Shown in pieces: positions 34,810 through 44,262 of a stretch of 64,000 bases of DNA. Under the pieces are notes generated by a model that worked only from the letters and a program-made list of their open reading frames with translations, was not told where the DNA came from and did not search any database. The translations under genes and the position numbers were made by a program. Numbering within the stretch: position 1 is the stretch's first letter; each line of letters starts with the position of its first letter. This DNA is from Ottelia alismoides (taxonomy: Eukaryota > Streptophyta > Magnoliopsida > Alismatales > Hydrocharitaceae). The stretch is from the NCBI GenBank assembly GCA_037367405.1, contig JAZKJV010001876.1, forward strand, positions 1,798,001 to 1,862,000, in the 5' to 3' direction.

Positions 34810-35924
34810 TGCAGCATGATAACCACTTTTGTGAACATTTATTATGTTTATTTTATTTATCATTTGTTTTGTTTATTTTATTTTATTTAATTCCCATGTA
34901 AAAGGCTCATTATAAAAGGCCTTTTTATCATTTTCTTTTGATTTCTTATTTCCCTAATTTTAGGGATTTGTTGCTTATTTTGAGGGAGAATAGCCTCTAT
35001 AAAGGGTCCCCTTTGTATTAGGGTTAAAAAAGTTGAAATTGAGTTATTTTTCTCATATCCCTAATTCTCCCCTCTCTCTCTCTCGGCCCGCACCCCTCTC
35101 TCTCCCCGAATCCTTCCCCTCCCGTAACCCTAACCCATCCCATCCCGCCGCCTCCTGTCCCTCTCCCCCCTCCCCCCATCGCCCCCCTCTTCTCCCCCCC
35201 CCCCCGGATTCTCCCCCCTTCCTCACGGTTTCCCCACCTCGCCGCACTCCTGCCTTTCCGTTCCAGCACTCTGTGTCCCTGCGTGCGAGCCCATACGATC
35301 TTCGCCGCCCTGCGACTGCGGCCTTGCCTTCCCCCGCCTTTCCCCGTCTCCCAGCGCCGCCCGTGACTCTGGAGCCTCCCGCCAGCCCCCACTCCCTCAT
35401 CACGTGCACCAGCCTACTCCCCTACTTCCCGCAACCCCAGCGACGTCGGCGACCCCGTATCGGCCTGACGTCGTCCTGTCGCCGCAGGCGACTGCAGCTG
35501 TCGGCCACCTCCCCGTCTGTGACCACGTATCCGCAAGCACGCCAACGAGCCTATCCCACTACCGCGGTCGACGGTCAGATCTGAAGCGAGCACGTTCTCT
35601 CTTGCCGGTTGTGGTATGAGTGTCTGTTTATCATATTTTACTGCAATAATATTAGTTTGTGGATTGTGGTATTGCTGATTTGGTTTGGTGAATCGTTGAG
35701 ACCCCTAATCGTTGCCATAATGTGATAATTTTTTCTAAGAACTTTTAACTCATCAGTTTGCCCTGAATTTGTGGAGTATCTTGTGCTAGTACTTGCATAA
35801 CGGTTATCATTTGTTGCTGATTTTTGTTGCACATCGCATGCCATGACATTTGTTTTCGTCATCGAGTCCACTTTTGTCATTTGTTAGAATTGCCATTACA
35901 TCACCTACTAAGTAGGTTGCATCA
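34807..35924 (+). repeat. 3' LTR of the chromovirus (1118 bp)
   Basis: It matches 28611-29700, with extra bases in the C-rich part near 35170-35200 and small indels. Confidence 0.92.
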
Positions 35925-35929
35925 TGTGC
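35925..35929. repeat. TSD of the chromovirus, right
   Basis: TGTGC, identical to 28606-28610. Confidence 0.9.
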
Positions 35930-36703
35930 CCGCCAAAGTATCCCAACCCCCCAAAACTGCATTGAGTCCAAAACCAAAACAACCCCATCATGTCACCACC
36001 AACCTGCCTCGGCAGACTTTCCTAACTTTTGAACTATATTATTCTCAACTTTCTAAGTATGTTTCCCTTCTCAACTTCCAAATGTTTTCATGAACAAACA
36101 CATTACATACCCAGTATTCTCCAAGAACCTCCATCCCCTGCCCATACTCTTTTATAAATGACTTAACCATTCGGTTATGATCTACAGAGATAATTGTTAG
36201 TGCCAATGTAAGTTTACGAATTTTATGATGATATTGTCGTTCTCATTACAGATCAAGTTGCATTCACTGTTCTAATTATTGTTAGCTTATCTAGAAATGA
36301 ATTTTTCATTGTCAGATTAGATATAAATCATTATTCATTTTGCAAAATATTATTTCCTTGTATTTTTAGAGTCCTGGTCCAGCAGCTTATACATAAGCAC
36401 ACAGTCTTACTTTCAAGTGTGCTTCGTGCATTGCTGCCAGCCAAAAACTATTCGCTGTGCATGTAAAATATATGCATGCACTATATCAACCCTCGTTCTG
36501 CTGAGTTCAATCAGGAGTTTCGACTGCCCTATAGAAGAGCCAGAATTGAAAGAAAATACTTCAATGGAATGCACTGATTTGGTCATTAAATCTCTGGAAA
36601 GTTCTCTCTAGATTCAAGATCATACTAGGTCATACTTCTTCCAATAAATATTTTCTCTTCTTAAGCAAAGATCATGGGTGCTTGCTATATTGCACCTCCG
36701 TCT
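35930..36703. other. AT-rich non-coding sequence
   Basis: No domain, repeat or exon is recognised. It lies downstream of SIP1 exon 2 on the gene's strand, so it may be part of a long intron or 3' flank. Confidence 0.45.
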
Positions 36704-36706
36704 AGG

Positions 36707-36870
36707 TTTTTTTAAGAAAGGAAGGGTGTGATCTCAAGATGAGTCCCACCAAATCCTTCTAGACTATTTTTCATCCCATTAGAGAGGCCTGGGTGCGGTG
36801 CAGACATAAATCTTGCCTTGCATGCCAATGCACACAAATTAGAAATCTAAATGGCTTCAAGTGCTCTATT
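36707..36870 (-). mobile_element. LINE 3' end fragment
   Basis: A T-run (36707-36713) is followed by AAGAAAGGAAGGGTGTGATC and AAGATGAGTCCCACC, close to the sequence beside the T-run at 14765 (GGGTGGAGCTCCAAGATGG). Read on the minus strand this is a LINE 3' untranslated end with poly(A). The left limit of the older copy is uncertain. Confidence 0.5.
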
Positions 36871-36997
36871 TGTTACATTTAAGATGTTTTATATTGGAGA
36901 TGTAGAAGGACAGCTGCACTACATTCATATCTACCTTTTAAAAAGGAAATGGGATCCACTTATTGGCTAAACATCTATCCCACTTCATCATGATACA

Positions 36998-37330
36998 GCA
37001 ACAACAAAGTTTTGTCCCACATTAAGTAAAGTCGGCAACATGGCGGCAACATGGATTTGTTGCCTCCACTCGAATCTATTTTGGATCATTCTGAGGCTTA
37101 GATCCAAATAACTAAAATCCTTTAGAATAGTCTCCTTCTAACACTTCTTAGGCCTTCCTCGCCCTCTCTTAATAGGCTCAACATCTCAAATCTCACATCT
37201 TCTACTTGGTGCATCACCTGATCTCCTTTGCAAATGGCCAAACCGCCTTCAAACGGTTCTCTCTCATCTTATCCTCAATTGGAGCTACTCCAACTTTCCT
37301 TCTGTAAAAATAAAACACTGCCCTTGTAGG
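36998..37330 (-). mobile_element. RTE-clade LINE 3' end (minus strand)
   Basis: It begins CAGCAACAACAAAG (minus (TTG)n tail). The minus strand then matches the RTE 3' region at 18690-18915: GGCCATTTGCAAAGGAGATC, a decayed GAGGAAGGCCTAAGAAGTG and an ATCCAAAATAG-type segment. A short decayed copy without RT motifs. Confidence 0.7.
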
Positions 37331-37379
37331 CACTTCTACTCATGGCCCTCCCACAGCATGCAATTCCCTCCCAAATGTA

Positions 37380-37600
37380 ATTCCCATGTAGCACAACAAG
37401 GCCTCACATTTCGACGAAATTCAGCCAAATTTCGATCGAATTTTGATTTCGACATGTTACTGAAATTTAACCAAAATGGCCAAAATGACCGAAATATGGA
37501 GGGGGCTAGTACAAAAATGATCGAAATGATCGAAATTTTGATCAAATTTTGATCTAAATTTTGTTTCGGTCGGTCACCAGTTATAAGATGTGCAATGCAT
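37380..37600. repeat. Degenerate CGAAATTT-type repeat, possible MITE
   Basis: Many overlapping variants of CGAAATTTTGAT/ATCGAAATT lie between AATTCCCATG and a GACCGACCGAAAC-like end on the minus strand. I could not define terminal repeats or a target duplication. Confidence 0.35.
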
Positions 37601-38942
37601 GTATAAGCTGCACGAGCTAGCACTAAAGACATAGTCCAACACCACCCAACCCCATAATGATGAAGCACAGTGTTAAAGAAGGGCACATACAAGGAAACCA
37701 CTCAGCAGAAAGTCCATATGATATTCATCATAAAATAAAAAGGTGAAGCCCTTGAAGAATCAATAATCAAAACAAATAGAGAAAGGTGAAGATATGCGCC
37801 TTCCAAAGAAATAAAAGAAACTTTCCAGCGATCGCTGCTAACCCATGTAGATTATTTTTCTTATAATAAGAAATAAAGCCTAACAGCATGCCATGTCCCC
37901 ACCAACCATGACTCCAACCACTTGTAAGGGAACCTTGTTTCTAATCCTTCAGTTCAAACCCCCAAACCACCTTCAGGAAAAGCATTACAAACCTAATCCA
38001 GATCCACCAAATAAATAGAAGAGGATGTCCACAAAAAGTCTTCTGCTCTGAATAAAGGCACAAGGAATCAACTCCATTCTCTTGATGTTATGTTTTTCAT
38101 AGTGAAATGTGATATTTCTAAAAAATTGTTCTGAAAACATAGACTATACGGACCAACCCAATCCCAGAATAATTATGAGAAGGAAAAATTGCATTCCAAC
38201 ACTCCAAGTTGAGTAAAATTAAGAATAATGGCTTTGTTACAAAATACAAATAACCATTCATATATTTCGTATTACGTATGGCAGCCAATAGTTATGCTCA
38301 GTTAACATTAGACAATTCTGCTTTCCATATGGGTAATTAACAAGAAATGATATTATTACACGCTCACTGTTTTGATTCCAGAATAAATTGAACAATGAAG
38401 GTGTTTCTTTCTATTCTCCTGGCTTATTTTCGGGCAAGATTCCCCCATTCCCCAAGGAACCCTTATCCCTTATCTAAATGGGGCCGCAAGATTTAATAGT
38501 TGGTGCACACAAAAATCATGCAACGTTGTTATACCCCCCTAATTGAATAGTTTTTATTGTTGTTTCTCACATCAACTAAAAACTTGTCCCAGATAACTCT
38601 GACTCCACACTGACCCACAAAAGATGATCCTTCAAATATTCTATGCCTCGCGATGAAGAATATAACCGTGATGACTGATAAAACAATTATACACCTCGAT
38701 TTAATCACATGTAAGGTAATTCATTTGGATGACTATGATGATCAATTGGGTTTAAGAGTTGTCGATTTCAACACTGGATATAATAAACTCTTTCTTGAGA
38801 AGAGAAAGTAATACTTTCAAACAATGAAATAGCGAATCATGGCTGCCCACTTTCAAAATAACAATAATCCGTACCAAAATATCGAAAAAGGGATATGATT
38901 AGAAAATTATTGCATTAGGAAAGAGATGGGAGTAGGAGATGA
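37601..38942 (-). other. Downstream of SIP1 exon 2: intron-like, no exon seen
   Basis: AT-rich, stop-rich sequence on the minus strand, downstream of the donor GTAAGT (38943-38948). I looked for the conserved SIP1 ending (a WAY...NTWE...YWICPFIGA-like stretch) and did not find it here. Confidence 0.5.
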
Positions 38943-38948
38943 ACTTAC
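38943..38948 (-). other. Splice donor after SIP1 exon 2
   Basis: The minus strand reads AAT|GTAAGT, a full-consensus donor just after the second NPA motif, where SIP1 genes have an intron. Confidence 0.75.
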
Positions 38949-39610
38949 ATTAGCAGGGTTCATGGAGGGGCCGGTGTAGACAGAGCCGGTGACAACTAGG
39001 GAGACGGTGGCGATGGCGACCATCCACGTCTTGACAAAAACACTCCTGGGGCCACGGACGAGGATCCATAGCACGGCCAGGGTAATGACGAAGGTGAGAA
39101 TTCCCTCGGCAGCAGCCCCAGTGTGAAGATCCACCTTCAGGGAAGGCCCCTTCAGCATGTGCCTGTACTGCTTCGGCATCACCTCCGCGATCGCCAGTAC
39201 ACCGCCCACCGCCCCCGCTGCCTGTACGAAAAAAGAAACAAAAAATCGCCGATTGGCCTTCGTCGATTGTTGTTCGTTCGGATGAGGGAATTATGGATAT
39301 CGACCTGAGCGGGGAAGCGGACGGCCATGGAGAAGAGGGAGTCGACGCCGAGGCCCGCGGCGTAGAAGGCGGCGGTGCCGGTGGGGTTGAAGGAAGCGCC
39401 GCCGAGGGCGTGAGTGAAGGCGTCGAAAACGGAGAGGAGGGAGACGACGAGGGCGGTGGTGATGGAGAGGTTGGCGAGGAGGAGGTGTTGGACGCCCAAG
39501 TAAGACGATATGAGGGAGACCGCAGTGCCGAGCGTCGCCGTGCAGAAGACCCACAGGAACGTCGTCACGCCGTCGGCCACTGTCGCCCGTATCACCGATG
39601 AAGGTCCCAT
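38949..39610 (-). CDS. SIP1: SIP1-type aquaporin, exons 1 and 2 (partial gene)
   Basis: Small basic intrinsic proteins are plant aquaporins, reported in the ER membrane, with an altered first NPA motif. Exon 1 (39610-39305) gives 102 residues from the ATG MGPSSVIRATVADG; the first pore motif is NPT at residues 75-77 (SFNPTGTAAFYAAG), the SIP1 variant. Intron 1 (39304-39222, 83 bp) has GT and AG ends. Exon 2 (39221-38949) adds 91 residues, with LKGPSLKVDLHTGA and the second motif NPA at 190-192 (TGPSMNPAN), then a donor GTAAGT. Family members have about 240 residues, so about 45 residues (last helix, basic tail) are missing; no third exon was found to the left. The frame is intact. It is either a gene with a very long TE-filled second intron or a truncated copy. 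Confidence 0.88.
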
Positions 39611-39689
39611 CCTTCTACCCTTTCTTTCTCCGTTCGACGCTTTGTGGAACGGGTGGATCGATTTACTGGACTCGAGGGATGTGGAGTGT

Positions 39690-39693
<4 letters not shown>

Positions 39694-39735
<42 letters not shown>
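39694..39735. repeat. (GA)21 microsatellite in the SIP1 leader/promoter
   Basis: About 42 bp of GA, that is (CT)n on the SIP1 strand, 84-125 bp upstream of the ATG. CT/GA runs are common in plant 5' leaders and bind BBR/BPC factors. Confidence 0.85.
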
Positions 39736-39738
<3 letters not shown>

Positions 39739-39853
39739 AGAGGGAATGTGGTTGATTGGAAACATCAACGTGATCTGATTAAAAAATAAGTGGCCGTTGA
39801 ATGGAGAAGATTATGCGCCTGTTCGTTACCGCCTAACGATTCATTTCTACTAC

Positions 39854-39868
39854 TTTTTATATATTTAT
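39854..39868 (-). promoter_or_regulatory. Candidate SIP1 TATA box
   Basis: The minus strand reads TAAATATATAAAAAG about 245 bp upstream of the SIP1 ATG, which would leave a 5' leader of about 215 nt containing the (CT)n run. The surrounding region is AT-rich, so this could be chance. Confidence 0.3.
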
Positions 39869-40200
39869 CTCTTTTAAACATATTTCACGAAGGTCATATT
39901 TTAATTTCTGGATATTTCGGAACTTGTGCCGTCTTCTATTTCTCGCTATTTTTCATAATCTTATTATACTGTTTTACCACTCTTTATTTGAGAATTATAT
40001 TATTGTTATTATTATGCATGATTAGATGGCATGTTTCTTCTTTTTTCTATATAGTATAATCACTGATTTCCTTGAGTTGATAAAGTGTTTGTGCAAGTCT
40101 CGTATATCACGTATGATATGATGCACGTGAATTATTCCATACATGTAAACCATTTATGTTTTCCTCAATGATGTGGGTGAAAGTCACATCACATAGTGAT
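39869..40200. other. AT-rich upstream region of SIP1
   Basis: No coding sequence is recognised. It may contain promoter sequence of SIP1. Confidence 0.4.
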
Positions 40201-40252
40201 CGCAGACTTGAACTGGGATTTGAACCAGAGCACCTGACTAGGGAAGATATTC
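40201..40252 (-). repeat. Possible tRNA-derived SINE remnant
   Basis: The minus strand contains GGTTCAAATCC (40217-40227), a match to the RNA polymerase III B box, followed by TTTCACCCACATCATTG-like sequence. No A box was fixed. Confidence 0.25.
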
Positions 40253-40370
40253 CAACAACAACAACAAAGCCTTTTCACACAATTAAGTAGGGTCGGCTAC
40301 ATGGATTATTCGCCTCCATTCAAATCTATCTTGGGCCAATTTCGGGCTTATATCCAAATATGAAGATCAT
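40253..40370 (-). mobile_element. RTE-clade LINE 3' end (minus strand)
   Basis: It starts CAACAACAACAACAAAGCC and continues with AAGTAGGGTCGGCTACATGG and a CCAAATATGAAG segment. On the minus strand this is the usual RTE 3' end with a (TTG)n tail, like 18895-18920 and 36998. Confidence 0.7.
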
Positions 40371-40950
40371 ATGAAGATCCATAAGAATTGAACAACCAAG
40401 AAAAAAATAATTGAAGAAGAGGAGAAAGAAAAATAAGCATTTATAGATATAACTAAGATAAACGATACTAATGACACATGCAATTTATTTAAGGATTGAA
40501 TATTTATCAAAGAATACCCCAAAACACAAGTAGGTGTAGAAATAACATATAGTTGGAACATGCTCGCAAAACTAAACATTAACTTTGTAGGTGATGCAAG
40601 AGGAACTTAACCAATTTACTAGAAATGAAGAATGTGAATTAATACACGAATCAAAAAGAGATTTTTACCCACATAATCCTGTAAATTTCTTATTTACGTG
40701 TCTAATCCTGAATAATCATGAATTACACACAAAATCCTGAATAGTTCTTAATTCATAAATGACATAACTATGTGTTAACTCCCGTCCCATTTTCTTCGTT
40801 AACTTCAAAGGAAAATGGTAGATGTAATTTGGCCCGTCAAAATTCATTTACTTACAAAAGCAAAAATAAAAGTCCTTTACCACCTCCAAAAAAACTAATT
40901 AGATCATCTTCGCAGGCAAGTCCCACCCAGATATGCATATCCAAACACCC
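40371..40950. other. AT-rich non-coding stretch
   Basis: No gene, RNA or defined repeat is recognised up to the MITE. Confidence 0.45.
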
Positions 40951-40958
40951 AGAACAAT
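40951..40958. repeat. TSD of the hAT MITE, left
   Basis: AGAACAAT, repeated exactly at 41428-41435. Confidence 0.88.
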
Positions 40959-41427
40959 TAGGGACACAAACGGTTACGGATCCGATCATCATTGTATATG
41001 TTTTATATAGATTTTGACATATGTATCATGGATATCATTTTGATATCCGCAAATATCTGTATCCATATCCGTGTATCCATTTTTGTATATAAATATAGTC
41101 ATAGATTTATTTTTAGCCCTATATAACATAATTGTGTACATTCTTTTACCATATTTGTATAATTTTTATTATACAAATACATTTAGTAAATTTATGTCAC
41201 GTGTTTTCATCCAATTTGTATATATTTAAGTCGATTTATAGAATATTTCTAACATTACTCGTATGCAATCAATATCTGTTTTACATATGTATCCATTTTT
41301 TAAGGATATGGTAAGATAGTTTTAATACCTATCAATATCTACATCTGCATCCATATTCGTATTCAAAAACGGATAAGGATATTGTAAGTCATATATTCGT
41401 ATCAGTATATGTCCGTTTGCATCCCTA
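40959..41427. mobile_element. hAT-type MITE (469 bp)
   Basis: The terminal inverted repeats are TAGGGACACAAACGG (left) and TAGGGATGCAAACGG (right, reverse complement). A perfect 8-bp duplication flanks it. The interior is full of GATAT/ATATCC and TATCCAT repeats (for example 41030-41090 and 41270-41400), typical of short hAT elements with subterminal repeats. It has no transposase. Confidence 0.85.
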
Positions 41428-41435
41428 AGAACAAT
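41428..41435. repeat. TSD of the hAT MITE, right
   Basis: AGAACAAT, identical to 40951-40958. Confidence 0.88.
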
Positions 41436-41753
41436 CAACCCCATCTTAATCATCACGTAACATGCACCTTCGAGGATGAAGTCAAACATTTAAATTCTCA
41501 AGCTTCTTACGGTAAAGAAGGACCGAGTAGATATGTTGTGCTCATCCCTCTCCCCAATAATCATTCCTCCAAAATCCAAGATCAAGGGCCCAAAATCTTT
41601 CTTGCAGGTGCCAATTGGAAGAGGTGAGCATCACAAGCACCGGGCTAGACCTCCACTCGCCCAATGTGCTATTTCATTGGAGCATGACTACACGGGGAGC
41701 TTATGTCCAAATTGTTGATCCTCTTCTAGGTTTCAGTCACCACATGTAGCAAC
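41436..41753. other. Left flank of the Athila element, no gene recognised
   Basis: It is continuous with 58529 onward before the insertion. Short open frames resemble nothing known to me. Confidence 0.4.
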
Positions 41754-41758
41754 ATATC
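41754..41758. repeat. TSD of the Athila-like element, left
   Basis: ATATC, repeated at 58524-58528. Confidence 0.92.
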
Positions 41759-42348
41759 TGATGAATCTGTGATTCATCACATCAAAAGTCAAAAATAGAG
41801 CCTTGTTCCCGAGAAAATAGAGGCATATTTCCCTTTATCTTGCATAAATAGCATTCATGCATGCATCCATAATTCATGCATTTTAGGAGCTCATCTGCAT
41901 TTAAATAAGAAGCCAAAAATCACCTGTAAAAGACCTCTTCATCAAATAACTCCTTCTCTATAATATATGTATATACTCCTTAAGAATATAGGGAAGAAAG
42001 CCACAAATCACCCTTGTAAAAGAGCCTAAATACCCTGAGCACCCTTGTACATTAAAACACACATAAAGCCCGCATACAAACTCCTACTTAGGTCTACTCA
42101 CTCTTAGAATACTACATATCAAAAGACCTTCAAAATGAGACTAATTTCATTGAAATTGGAGCTTGTATGAGGAACTTGGGTTTTTGGGTCATTTTGTATA
42201 CTACATATGTATATTTATGTAACTTTGTATTTATGTATCATATTTGACCTCATCTCCGTCTTTGGTCAACATGAAACTTGTAGATCTCATCAAGATCTAC
42301 AACTTTCATGTTTTGAGTTTTTCCAAATTCGGCCTCCTCCTCTTTCTA

Positions 42349-42714
42349 CACGTGTCTTTCCCTTCGACCACTCACAGCAGGCCACGTGGCGCCCTCTGAT
42401 TGCGCCACGCGGCCCGCTGCCCTTTGTCTGCTCCGCCCGCGCCCTCCACCGTTGGATCGCACCTCAGATCCAACGGCCCAGGCCTGACCACGTCCGCTCT
42501 CTTCTACAGCCATCAGATCCACCCCGCATTCCATCTGGACCGTTCCTTAGCGCCGCATCCTCAACGAGCCACGTGGCGACCTCTAGGCCGCCCGATCGCG
42601 CCCCCGATCCCTTCATCACAACCGCTCGTCTTCCAGCGGATCGTGACCCTCAGATCAATCACCTAGACCCGATCCTAGCCGCCCGCTCGCACTTCGCCCG
42701 CGTCACGCCACGTG
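42349..42714 (+). promoter_or_regulatory. Upstream cluster of CACGTG motifs in the LTR
   Basis: CACGTG occurs at 42349, 42383, 42570 and 42709, all upstream of the TATA box. This is the G-box core bound by plant bZIP and bHLH factors. Six more lie downstream at 44155-44471. Repeated in the 3' LTR 13239-13241 bases further on. Confidence 0.5.
42449..42476. promoter_or_regulatory. Perfect dyad with GATC core (1)
   Basis: CCGTTGGATC and GATCCAACGG, separated by 8 bases. Confidence 0.6.
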
Positions 42715-42781
42715 TCACCCTCATAGCCCTTCATCTGGGCACTCCAGATCTAATCTCACCCGCCCGCTTCGCGCCTCCATC

Positions 42782-42811
42782 TGGCCGTTGGATCACAAGA
42801 TCCAACGGCCA
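42782..42811. promoter_or_regulatory. Perfect dyad with GATC core (2)
   Basis: TGGCCGTTGGATC and GATCCAACGGCCA, a 13-bp perfect stem with a 4-base loop. Confidence 0.65.
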
Positions 42812-43050
42812 GGACTTCGTCCCCTACCTCGGGCAGCCCCTCTCTCCCACGATCTCCGCCTTGCGGGAGGGGCCGCCCCTTTCTATTCTCGGCCGCACTC
42901 CAGCCCCCCTCGCCGGCCACTGACTCTCCCACGATCTTCCCCACTCTTCCTCTCCCTCGCCAACACCCTCGAACATCACCATCTCCGCCACACTCGCTCC
43001 ACCACCTCCATGAAACTCGCCACTCACCCAGCTCTGCCGCCACCTTCGAC

Positions 43051-43060
43051 CTATAAATAC
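43051..43060 (+). promoter_or_regulatory. LTR TATA box
   Basis: CTATAAATAC lies in GC-rich sequence, about 1.3 kb into the LTR. This is the likely core promoter; transcription should start about 30 bp downstream. Same motif in the 3' LTR at 56291-56300. Confidence 0.65.
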
Positions 43061-43860
43061 ACCCTCTCCGACCACATTCAAGCCCATCCGCCACTCCAGG
43101 AAAGAACCCCGAGCTCCAAGCTTCCTCTTGGTGACAGCAAGCGGCCGAATTGTTGAGCGACGAAGGACCTTCTTCTCCGGCGAGATCCACGGTGCACCGC
43201 CGTGCCGCAGCCGCCCTCCGCGTAGCTGCACGAGCTCGAGGCTTACCGACCTCTGGAGCGACGACCCCTGGAGCTCAAAACCGAGCCCCAAACCCCAGGT
43301 AACCTCCTTCATCCCCTCTCCGATCATCCTCTTCTTTTCTTCCGATCTTCTCCGATTTTATTCGCCTTCCACGGACATCTCCACACCTCCTCGACATCCC
43401 GACGAGCTCCGCGACGGTGCTAGCATCCTCGCGGGCTTCTCCACTTCGCCATTCACCGCACTTCGACCATCGTCGACTAGCAGCTCCGCCGCTTGTCCGG
43501 AGCCACCTCGCCCGATCACCTCAAGCACCCGCAGGCCTCACCGACCACGCCATCCTCTCCACGATCGTATCAGCACGCTTCGGCTATCCACATAACCCTT
43601 GCAGGTACCCGATCATCATTGGCCGGAGCTTCATCGGATCCTTCTTCGAGCTTCATCGACCAGGTGCTCCAGCCCTCCTCCAGCCAATCCGAGACCACCG
43701 GAGGCTTCGCCGTCCTCATCCGCTGCTTCCGAGCTAGCTGGGAGCTGACAGAGCTCACTGACGGAGCTCAGCGAGGCAGGCGGAGGTCAGCCCCCTTCAC
43801 CGGAGCACAGGCCCCTCCTCCGCAGGCGGCGGAGGAGCGTTGAAGGAGAAACAGCAGCCA

Positions 43861-43884
43861 CCGTTCGATCTTCTGATCGAACGG
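43861..43884. promoter_or_regulatory. Perfect dyad with GATC core (3)
   Basis: CCGTTCGATC and GATCGAACGG, 10-bp stem, 4-base loop. Confidence 0.6.
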
Positions 43885-43983
43885 CCCTCGTCCGCCACGC
43901 GTCTCTTCACCGCCTTCGTCCTCGACCGTCGATCGCACCAAGGATCGGACGCTCCACCCGCTGCCACGCGTCTTCACCTACCA

Positions 43984-44009
43984 CCCTTGGATCCATCCAG
44001 ATCCAAGGG
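43984..44009. promoter_or_regulatory. Perfect dyad with GATC core (4)
   Basis: CCCTTGGATC and GATCCAAGGG, 10-bp stem, 6-base loop. Confidence 0.6.
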
Positions 44010-44154
44010 CCCTCAGGCCGCCACGTCGCCCGATCCGAGCCTCGGCACCCAAGCCTAGGCTCGGGTCCCCCGAAGCAGATCCGAGGCTAACCCGAGCCTC
44101 CAGAAGCCCCGACCCTCGATCCGAGCCTCCGACGCCTCCGAGCCTAGGCCGCCC

Positions 44155-44262
44155 CACGTGAGGAGCACGTGCGGCCTGGGTAAATTGCACCGACACCCCT
44201 GGAGGTTTCCAAAATTGCAGAAAGGTCCCTGTGAAGCAGACATCACGTGAGGCGCACGTGAT
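44155..44262. promoter_or_regulatory. Paired CACGTG sites downstream of the TATA box
   Basis: CACGTG at 44155, 44166, 44244 and 44255. The last two form a dyad: ATCACGTG and CACGTGAT with 5 bases between. Further copies lie at 44381 and 44466. Confidence 0.5.

Larger units (their letters stand above)
28611..35924 (+). mobile_element. Ty3/gypsy chromovirus, complete structure, coding decayed
   Basis: LTRs of about 1.1 kb with TGATGC...GCATCA ends, an iMet PBS, a gag with zinc knuckle, then protease, RT, RNase H, integrase and a C-terminal chromodomain. That domain order defines chromoviruses. The clade (Reina, CRM, Tekay or Galadriel) was not resolved. Target duplication TGTGC. The LTRs differ by scattered substitutions plus indels of up to about 25 bp. 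The insertion is therefore older than the Athila element at 41759. Confidence 0.94.
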
